The notes below the pieces were generated by a model, which was not told the origin of the DNA, did no database searches, and saw only the letters and a program-made list of their open reading frames with translations. Of a DNA stretch of 6,059 nt, positions 1-4,536 are shown piece after piece; positions within the stretch are counted from its first letter, which is position 1, and each line of letters opens with the position of its first letter. A program made the position numbers and the translations under genes. This stretch comes from JBGOUV01 sp041477815 (lineage in GTDB: Bacteria; Acidobacteriota; Terriglobia; Bryobacterales; JACQDG01): NCBI GenBank assembly GCA_041477815.1, contig JBGOUV010000404.1, positions 1 through 6,059 of the forward strand, given 5' to 3'.

Positions 1-79
1 GGAAGGTCTCACCAAGCTCTCCCTGGCCCGGCTCTGCCATACGATGCTGAATTCTGCGGCATTCTTATACATCGATTGA
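1..79 (+). CDS. C-terminal end of a DUF1553-type (planctomycete cytochrome C-associated) protein, partial
   Basis: Reading from base 2, an open frame of 25 codons ends at TGA 77-79. It closes with LCHTMLNSAAFLYID, which matches the usual ending of DUF1549/DUF1553 proteins (a leucine-rich helix, then LNS-x-x-FLY-(I/V)-D). These are large secreted or periplasmic proteins of unknown activity, often carrying cytochrome-c-like domains, and in Acidobacteriota and Planctomycetota they commonly sit directly upstream of a DUF1501 gene. That is the arrangement here, with 8 nt to the next start, so the two are probably one operon. Only the tail is visible, so the family call rests on this short motif plus context. 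The rest of the gene lies left of the window. Confidence 0.72.
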   Translation, partial: EGLTKLSLARLCHTMLNSAAFLYID

Positions 80-87
80 GGCGCATA

Positions 88-1509
88 ATGTCCAAGTCCA
101 ACTTACTCACTCGGCGCGGGTTCTTTAATCGGGTCTCCGATGGACTGTATGGTACGGCTTTGGCCGGGCTGCTCAGTAAGGACGTTTACGGCGCCAAAAG
201 TTACGATCTGAAGCCGCGGCCGCCTCACTTCGAGCCCAAGGCCACCTCGGTGATCCAGTTGTTCATGCACGGCGGGCCCAGTCAAATGGACCTGTTCGAT
301 CCCAAGCCGGTGCTGGATAAGCATCACGGAGAGGCATACTTCGACAAGGTGGCGCACGATCTCACCGCTCCCGAAGGCGCGGGCGGATTGCTGCGGAGTC
401 CCTTCAGGTTTGCGCAATACGGCCAGTCGGGGACCTGGGTATCGGAAGTGATGCCCCACTTGGCCAAGCAGGTGGACGACATCGCGCTGATTCGGTCCAT
501 GTTCACGACCCATCCCAATCACGAGCCGGCCCTGTTCATGATTCATTCCGGCCGGCTGATTCCGGGACGTCCTACCATCGGCGCCTGGGTGGTCTACGGA
601 CTGGGCAGCGAAAGCCAGAACCTTCCGGCCTACGTCGTGCTGGACGATCCCCAGGGGCTTCCCGTAAATGGATTGCAGAACTGGCAGGCCGGTTTCCTGC
701 CGCCGATCTACCAGGGGACGCGCCTGCGCTCGGTGGGATCGCCTATTCTGAACCTGCAGCCGGAGCGAAAGCAGCCTGCGGAGGTGGTGCAGGCGGAGCG
801 CGATCTGCTCAGCCGGCTCGACCAGATCCACCAGCGCCATCATCCCGGTCAGCTCCAGTTGGACGCGCGTATCGCCAGCTACGAGCTGGCCGCCCGTCTT
901 CAGGTGGATGCCAGCGACGCCCTGGATGTCACCAAAGAGAGCAAGGAGACGCTGGCGATGTACGGCGTTGGTGAGCCACTTACTGATTCCTATGCCCGGC
1001 GCTGCCTCATGGCTCGGCGTCTGGTAGAGCGCGGCGTCCGCTACGTCCAGCTCTACATTAATGCCCAGATCTGGGACAATCACTCGCAGATTGAGGGCAA
1101 TCTGAGGATCGCCTGCGAACGCACCGATAAGCCGGTAGCCGCGCTCCTGAAGGATCTCAAGCAGCGCGGCCTGCTGGCCAAAACCCTGGTGCTTTGGGGC
1201 GGCGAGTTCGGGCGCATGCCGATTGCGCAGTTCGAGAAGAACGCCAAGGATGCCGGCCGCGACCACAATCCGCGGGCGTTTACCCTGTGGATGGCCGGAG
1301 CCGGGATTAAGCCGGGCGTCTCCTATGGAGCCACGGACGATATGGGTTATGAGGCCGTGGACCATCCGGTGAGTGTCACCGATTGGCACGCCACCATCCT
1401 GCATCTGCTGGGTCTCGACTACCAGAAATTGGTATTCGACCAAAGTGGGCTCAAGGAGAAGCTCACCTCAGTCTACGAGGCGCGGATCGTAAAAGAAATC
1501 CTGACATGA
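88..1509 (+). CDS. DUF1501 family protein with twin-arginine signal (alkaline phosphatase/sulfatase-like fold)
   Basis: This is a 473-residue DUF1501 protein, near the usual length. ATG 88 is preferred over TTG 76: GAGG at 78-81 sits 6 nt before it, and TTG would overlap the upstream stop. The N-terminus has a Tat-type motif, TRRGFF (residues 8-13), and a modest hydrophobic stretch ending near YGA (34-36), so export is likely. Family landmarks in order are VIQLFMHGGPSQMDLFD (55-71), a THPNHEPA segment, GRPTIGAWVVYGLG, WDNH (329-332), WGGEFGR (370-376), GRDHNP (390-395) and DWHATILHLLG (432-442). The conserved Asp/His residues in these motifs resemble metal ligands of the alkaline phosphatase/arylsulfatase superfamily, to which DUF1501 is distantly related. 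No specific reaction is established. Its pairing with the DUF1553 gene suggests a joint role on an extracellular substrate, possibly polysaccharide; that part is inference. Confidence 0.93.
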   Translation: MSKSNLLTRRGFFNRVSDGLYGTALAGLLSKDVYGAKSYDLKPRPPHFEPKATSVIQLFMHGGPSQMDLFDPKPVLDKHHGEAYFDKVAHDLTAPEGAGGLLRSPFRFAQYGQSGTWVSEVMPHLAKQVDDIALIRSMFTTHPNHEPALFMIHSGRLIPGRPTIGAWVVYGLGSESQNLPAYVVLDDPQGLPVNGLQNWQAGFLPPIYQGTRLRSVGSPILNLQPERKQPAEVVQAERDLLSRLDQIHQRHHPGQLQLDARIASYELAARLQVDASDALDVTKESKETLAMYGVGEPLTDSYARRCLMARRLVERGVRYVQLYINAQIWDNHSQIEGNLRIACERTDKPVAALLKDLKQRGLLAKTLVLWGGEFGRMPIAQFEKNAKDAGRDHNPRAFTLWMAGAGIKPGVSYGATDDMGYEAVDHPVSVTDWHATILHLLGLDYQKLVFDQSGLKEKLTSVYEARIVKEILT

Positions 1510-1529
1510 GCAGCGGCCACGCGCGCGGA

Positions 1530-1558
1530 TTGTAATGACAGAGTCATTACGATATGGT
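1530..1558 (+). promoter_or_regulatory. Predicted sigma70-type promoter of the toxin-antitoxin operon
   Basis: A -35-like TTGTAA (1530-1535) is separated by exactly 17 nt from a -10-like TATGGT (1553-1558). Each hexamer matches consensus at 4 of 6 positions. The spacer is almost filled by the inverted repeat at 1532-1550. It lies 24 nt upstream of the antitoxin ATG, consistent with a short 5' leader. It is predicted from spacing and hexamers only. A weaker alternative -10, TATCCT (1558-1563), would need a 22-nt spacer and is less likely. Confidence 0.5.
1532..1550. promoter_or_regulatory. Perfect 8-bp inverted repeat, probable antitoxin operator
   Basis: GTAATGAC (1532-1539) and its exact reverse complement GTCATTAC (1543-1550) flank a 3-nt spacer AGA. 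The site overlaps the predicted -35 and fills the spacer of the promoter just upstream of the antitoxin gene. DUF1778/TacA antitoxins are ribbon-helix-helix repressors that bind palindromes in their own promoters, and toxin modulates the binding. This site is the natural candidate for that autoregulation. Arm sequence and position are seen directly; protein binding is inferred. It is not a terminator, since no T-run follows and the arms are not GC-rich. Confidence 0.72.
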
Positions 1559-1581
1559 ATCCTGATTCCAGAGGTTGTCGC

Positions 1582-1854
1582 ATGCGTGTAGCGGTCAAGC
1601 GGTGCACTCTGAACGTTCGGATCAAGCCGGAAGTGCGCGGGTTGATCGATCGCGCGGCTCAACTGTTGGGCAAGAACCGGACGGATTTCGTCCTCGATGC
1701 CGCCCGACGGGCGGCGGAGGAAGCGCTGCTGGACCGCACCGTTTGGACGGTCAGTCCCAAGGCTTATGCCGAATTTCTGGCGCGGCTGGATGCTCCGCCT
1801 AAACCCAACCGGCGTTTGCAAAAGACCATGCGGACCCCGGCTCCTTGGGAGTGA
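1582..1854 (+). CDS. tacA: DUF1778 / TacA-like ribbon-helix-helix antitoxin
   Basis: A 90-residue protein of typical size for DUF1778 antitoxins. The N-terminal half fits a ribbon-helix-helix DNA-binding fold: a beta strand CTLNVRI (8-14), a first helix from P16 to about L29, a turn at GKN (30-32), and a second helix TDFVLDAARRAAEEALL (34-50). The C-terminal segment (51-90) has the family pattern DRTVW...S...Y..FLARLDAPPKPN..L and would wrap round the toxin to block its acetyl-CoA site. ATG 1582 has AGAGG at 1570-1574, 7 nt upstream. The toxin gene follows directly, so both are translated from one transcript, probably repressed by the antitoxin (or the complex) at the palindrome 1532-1550. 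The symbol is given by family resemblance to Salmonella TacA, not by proven orthology. Confidence 0.92.
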   Translation: MRVAVKRCTLNVRIKPEVRGLIDRAAQLLGKNRTDFVLDAARRAAEEALLDRTVWTVSPKAYAEFLARLDAPPKPNRRLQKTMRTPAPWE

Positions 1855-1856
1855 GC

Positions 1857-2357
1857 GTGCCGCTTTCGCCGCCCGAGCGACTGGCCGGTCATCACCAGGT
1901 GCAGGATTTCCATTCCGGCGAGTCCTCGCTGGATGATTGGTTGAGGCGTCGCGCGCGGGCTGATCAGGCGAGTGGTGCGTCGCGCGCCTATGTCGTTTGC
2001 GACGCGGAGAAAGTGGCCGGGTACTATGCCCTGGCTTCGGGGGCGATTGCCGTGGCCGCCGCTCCCGGCAGGTTTCGCCGAAACATGCCTGATCCGATCC
2101 CGGTTGCCGTCCTGGCCCGCCTGGCAGTGGACCAAGCCTACCAGGAACGTGGGCTGGGACGCGCCCTGTTTCGCAATGCCGCCCGCCGGGTGGCTTCGGC
2201 AGCCGACGTCATCGGTATTCGAGGTATGGTAGTCCACGCCATTTCCGAGGAGGCTAAGAGACTCTATCTCGCGCTCGGCTTCGATCCTTGTCCTCACGAA
2301 CCGATGACACTGGTGGTCACCTTGTCCGATCTTCGCGCTACGCTTCCGCAATCTTGA
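1857..2357 (+). CDS. tacT: TacT-like GNAT acetyltransferase toxin
   Basis: A 166-residue GNAT acetyltransferase of the TacT/AtaT class, which blocks translation by acetylating the amino group of aminoacyl-tRNA with acetyl-CoA. Family marks are the N-terminal FHSGESSLDDWLRRRA and QASGASRAYVV segments, the RRNMPDPIPV linker, an acetyl-CoA-binding motif QERGLG (residues 96-101), and LYLALGF, whose Tyr (about 137) matches the catalytic Tyr of TacT. The gene looks intact. The start is uncertain: GTG 1857 has GGGAG at 1847-1851 and gives MPLSPPERLAGHH, the usual N-terminus, while GTG 1851 (4-nt overlap with the antitoxin stop) and TTG 1845 are in frame and possible. Overlapping or near-abutting starts imply translational coupling with the antitoxin. 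Which tRNA it attacks cannot be read from the sequence. Confidence 0.92.
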   Translation: MPLSPPERLAGHHQVQDFHSGESSLDDWLRRRARADQASGASRAYVVCDAEKVAGYYALASGAIAVAAAPGRFRRNMPDPIPVAVLARLAVDQAYQERGLGRALFRNAARRVASAADVIGIRGMVVHAISEEAKRLYLALGFDPCPHEPMTLVVTLSDLRATLPQS

Positions 2358-2370
2358 GCATGGGCCGGCT

Positions 2371-3264
2371 TCAGATCCGTACCGCGTTCTTTTCGATGTA
2401 CTCCTCCGCCTTCGACTTCCCTGCCCGCCGCTGGTCGATGTAATAGAACCGCTCCGCGAACTCCAGCTTATGCTGCTTGCCGTATTCCCGATCCTGGTCG
2501 AGAAGGAACTGGCGCGCGTAGGCGCGGTCGGCGGCGCGGTCGTCGTTCCCCAGCAGCGGCAGCCGCTTGCCTTCCTTGGCGAGCTGCGCGCGAACGAGGG
2601 ACCCGCGATTCCCCTCCCCGCGGGATCTGCATTCCACAATCGCGTCGATCTTCTTCTCCAGGTGGGTCCGGATATCGACCACGCGGTTGAACGGCTGCTC
2701 CGGCCGGGTGCAAAAGTAATACCGCTCGCTCACCCGGTGGGGCTGGATACCGGCGTCGAGGTGTTCCTGGAAATCATTCGGCATCCCGGCCATCCAGCAG
2801 GCTTCGTCCACAGCGCGCCCCGTCACCCAGTGGTCGGAATCATCCTCCCCGTGTCCCCAGGGATTAAAGGAGAGGACCGTGTCCACTTTGAGAAACCGGA
2901 AGATGAGTATCAGCCGGCCACGCAGGTCGAGGTAGGAGATACCGTTCATTTCGTGGTTCTGGTAGTAGAAGTCGAACACGTCCTTGAACCCAAGGGCGGC
3001 GGCCATCCGGAAGTGGTCCTCTTCGTTGCTCAGAATGTTCTGCGCGGTGCTGCGCCCGCCGTATTTCTCGTCGTTGCTGGTGCGGACGATATACCCCGTG
3101 TAGCCTTCGCTCAGGAGCTTGGCGCACAGGCCGGAGGCGTAATAGGGTACATCGTCGAGGTGCGCATGAACGGCCGCAAAGACCTTGCCCCGATGCGGCT
3201 GTCCCCGCTCGTCCTTTACCACCACTACGTCCGCCGCCAAACCGAGAATGTTGTGTCGATTCAT
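2371..3264 (-). CDS. PIG-L (LmbE-like) family deacetylase, cytoplasmic paralogue
   Basis: A 297-residue PIG-L protein. The family removes acetyl groups from N-acetylglucosamine-type substrates using a zinc ion. The first motif is AHLDDV (34-39): H35, D37 and D38 fit the zinc-ligand/catalytic base pattern of AHPDDxE, but the Pro is Leu and the Glu position is Pro40. The third ligand is probably H145 in SDHWVTGRAV, where the usual HPDH reads DSDH. SNDEK (63-67) and a Rossmann-like core are clear. A C-terminal extension carries LPLLGNDD (235-242). There is no signal peptide, so it is probably cytoplasmic. ATG 3264 has AGGAG 7 nt upstream and lies 14 nt after the stop of its paralogue, so the two share a transcript. 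The substrate is unknown; sugar, thiol precursor or lipid-linked glycans are all possible. Confidence 0.88.
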   Translation of the reverse strand: MNRHNILGLAADVVVVKDERGQPHRGKVFAAVHAHLDDVPYYASGLCAKLLSEGYTGYIVRTSNDEKYGGRSTAQNILSNEEDHFRMAAALGFKDVFDFYYQNHEMNGISYLDLRGRLILIFRFLKVDTVLSFNPWGHGEDDSDHWVTGRAVDEACWMAGMPNDFQEHLDAGIQPHRVSERYYFCTRPEQPFNRVVDIRTHLEKKIDAIVECRSRGEGNRGSLVRAQLAKEGKRLPLLGNDDRAADRAYARQFLLDQDREYGKQHKLEFAERFYYIDQRRAGKSKAEEYIEKNAVRI

Positions 3265-3278
3265 AATCCGTCTCCTGA

Positions 3279-4328
3279 TTACAGCGGAACCGTGTGCCCG
3301 TCGACATACTTGCGAACCGCCTGGCGGAGGTCCGGCTCGCGGCCGATATACCGAAACGTCTCGGCGTATTCCAGGCCGAACTGCTTGCCCAGGACCCGGA
3401 AATCCTCCATCAGAAAATGCTTCGTATACTGGAAATTGGCGGTGTCGTCGTCGTTCCCCAGCAGCGGCAGCTTCTTCCCCTGCCGCGCCAGCTCCTGCCG
3501 GAGCCGCATCCCGTTGTCCCCCGCCGGACCCTTCCCTTTGTTGGCCACGTTGGCGCGCACCTTGTGGTCGATATACGAGCTGATATCCACCACCCGATTC
3601 ACCAGGTTGTGGCCCTGCGGCGAGCGGCAGTGATAGTACCTTTCGCGGATCTGGCAGTGCTTCAGCCCGGCCTTCAGTTGCTCGGGATATTCGTGGCCGC
3701 CGCCGGGACTGGCCATCCAGGAGGCCGACTCCACCGCCTTGCCGACGACGATGTGATCGGGGTTTTCGTCGTAGTGGTCGTAGGGGTCCATGGCGATGAC
3801 CGTGTTCACCTGGAGCAGCCTGAACAGGAACATCAGCCGCTGGCGGATCTCGATCATGGCGCAGTCGTCCATGCGGTGGTTCCGGTAATAGAAGGAGTAG
3901 GCTTTCTTGCAGCCGAGCGCCTGGGCCGCCTCCTGGTTGTCGATCTCGTTCTGGACGACGCCGTGCCCCACCGTCTTTCCGGCTTTCTCGTCGTTGGATA
4001 CCCGGATCAGGTAACCGGTATACCCCTCACCAATGAGCTTGGCGACCGTCCCGGCGGCAAACAACGTGATGTCATCCGAGTGGGCCTGGATGGCGGCGAG
4101 CGCCTTTCCCTGGTGTGGCTTTCCGGGCTGGTCCCGCTCGATGACCAGGTCGCTGGCATAGGTGTGGTAGTCCGGCGTGAGGTACGCGTTGTACTCGCTC
4201 TTGGGGACGGCGTAGGCCGTCGGGGTCACCGCCGGCGGCAGATTCGAACGCTGCCCCTGGAGCGCCGCAGCGCCGCCCAGGGCCAGTGCTCCCGCCGCCG
4301 ACCGGCCCAGAAATCTCCGTCTCTCCAT
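3279..4328 (-). CDS. PIG-L (LmbE-like) family deacetylase with Tat signal, exported paralogue
   Basis: A 349-residue PIG-L protein, first gene of a two-gene operon. ATG 4328 is chosen because a perfect AAGGAGG (4342-4336) lies 7 nt before it; an in-frame start at 4373 would add 15 residues ahead of the signal. The N-terminus MERRRFLGRSAAGALALGG is a twin-arginine leader, so it should act in the periplasm already folded with its metal. The zinc motif is AHSDDI (82-87) with H83, D85, D86; the usual Glu is Thr88. The second motif is ENPDHIVVGKAV with H192; HPDH has become NPDH, and an extra His185 lies seven residues before. SNDEK (111-115) and LPLLGNDD (287-294) are shared with the downstream copy, and the two align end to end after the leader. 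The substrate may be a surface or environmental N-acetylated glycan, by inference from its location. Confidence 0.9.
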   Translation of the reverse strand: MERRRFLGRSAAGALALGGAAALQGQRSNLPPAVTPTAYAVPKSEYNAYLTPDYHTYASDLVIERDQPGKPHQGKALAAIQAHSDDITLFAAGTVAKLIGEGYTGYLIRVSNDEKAGKTVGHGVVQNEIDNQEAAQALGCKKAYSFYYRNHRMDDCAMIEIRQRLMFLFRLLQVNTVIAMDPYDHYDENPDHIVVGKAVESASWMASPGGGHEYPEQLKAGLKHCQIRERYYHCRSPQGHNLVNRVVDISSYIDHKVRANVANKGKGPAGDNGMRLRQELARQGKKLPLLGNDDDTANFQYTKHFLMEDFRVLGKQFGLEYAETFRYIGREPDLRQAVRKYVDGHTVPL

Positions 4329-4335
4329 AATGATT

Positions 4336-4342
4336 CCTCCTT
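4336..4342 (-). promoter_or_regulatory. Strong Shine-Dalgarno that fixes the start of the exported PIG-L gene
   Basis: On the - strand the sequence reads AAGGAGG, followed by 7 nt (AATCATT) and ATG at 4328. This is a full match to the anti-Shine-Dalgarno core and decides between ATG 4328 and the longer frame from 4373. It also places the twin-arginine motif immediately after the start, as expected of a Tat leader. Confidence 0.85.
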
Positions 4343-4359
4343 CGTGGAGCGCACCCCAA

Positions 4360-4392
4360 GGATTATACTGCACATGCCGAGCAGTCTAATCC
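4360..4392. repeat. 12-bp imperfect inverted repeat overlapping the -10 box of the PIG-L operon
   Basis: The left arm GGATTATACTGC (4360-4371) and right arm GCAGTCTAATCC (4381-4392) are reverse complements at 11 of 12 positions (the mismatch is 4366 against 4386), with a 9-nt loop ACATGCCGA. The left arm contains the - strand TATAAT. The right arm carries the + strand near-match TCTAAT (4385-4390), so the element is almost symmetrical for a -10 box in each direction. It could be an operator for a dimeric regulator of the deacetylase operon, or a remnant of a mobile-element end. No U-run follows on either side, so an intrinsic terminator is unlikely. Confidence 0.6.
4362..4367 (-). promoter_or_regulatory. 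Candidate -10 box (TATAAT) of the PIG-L operon
   Basis: On the - strand a perfect TATAAT lies at 4367-4362, 33 nt upstream of the ATG at 4328, leaving room for a short leader with the ribosome binding site. The hexamer 17 nt upstream, ATTAGA (4390-4385), matches TTGACA at only 3 of 6 positions. The promoter would therefore be weak without an activator, or the -35 contacts are made otherwise. It sits inside the inverted repeat 4360-4392, so binding there would control initiation. Confidence 0.5.
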
Positions 4393-4395
4393 TCT

Positions 4396-4506
4396 GTGGC
4401 CGGCGAACAGTTGGGCCGCTACAGGACCAGCGAGCAGATCGGCGCCGGGGGAATGGGCGTCGTCTACCGGGGACGCGACGATACGCAGAACCAGGATCAG
4501 AAATAG
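4396..4506 (+). pseudogene. N-terminal remnant of a PknB-type serine/threonine protein kinase
   Basis: From GTG 4396 a 36-codon frame runs to TAG 4504-4506. Its middle reads LGRYRTSEQIGAGGMGVVYR, followed by GRDDT. That is the start of a bacterial Hanks-type kinase domain: beta-1 strand, glycine-rich ATP loop GxGGMGxV, and the YR(G/A)RD(D/T) turn. The frame ends just before the catalytic lysine of beta-3 would be expected, and the closing QNQDQK has no kinase likeness. No later kinase motif follows, because the - strand membrane-protein gene begins at 4537. It is therefore a broken leftover of a larger gene, or a displaced fragment, and cannot be an active kinase. No ribosome binding site is evident. 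Similarity covers only about 28 residues, but the motif is highly specific. Confidence 0.7.
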
Positions 4507-4536
4507 AGCTTCAACGCGAACTATGAACCTAAAAAC

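Larger units (their letters stand above)
4329..4536. other. Gap between the PIG-L operon and the membrane-protein gene
   Basis: These 208 nt hold the leader and ribosome binding site of the exported deacetylase, its candidate -10 box within the inverted repeat, and the kinase remnant on the + strand. The last 30 nt (4507-4536) are more AT-rich than the flanks. They include a short T-run on the - strand just after the stop of the membrane-protein gene, but without a convincing GC-rich hairpin in front, so no terminator is called. Confidence 0.6.

Noticed and set aside
103..1443. 446-codon - strand frame inside the DUF1501 gene
   Set aside because: It is an antisense shadow of a clear DUF1501 coding sequence, with no family motif and no independent ribosome binding site that stands out.
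1532..1550. Rho-independent terminator for the DUF1501 gene
   Set aside because: The palindrome has only 8-bp AT-leaning arms and no following T-run; its place within a promoter fits an operator better.
1764..2639. 291-codon - strand frame across the toxin and the end of the deacetylase gene
   Set aside because: It overlaps two recognisable genes in other frames, and its composition (rich in Arg and Ser) is typical of a spurious frame in GC-rich DNA.
2470..3633. Long + strand open frame (387 codons) opposite the two deacetylase genes
   Set aside because: It spans the boundary of two well-supported - strand genes, has no recognisable domain, and arises from the high-GC codon bias of the opposite strand. 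The same holds for the frame at 3294-4526.
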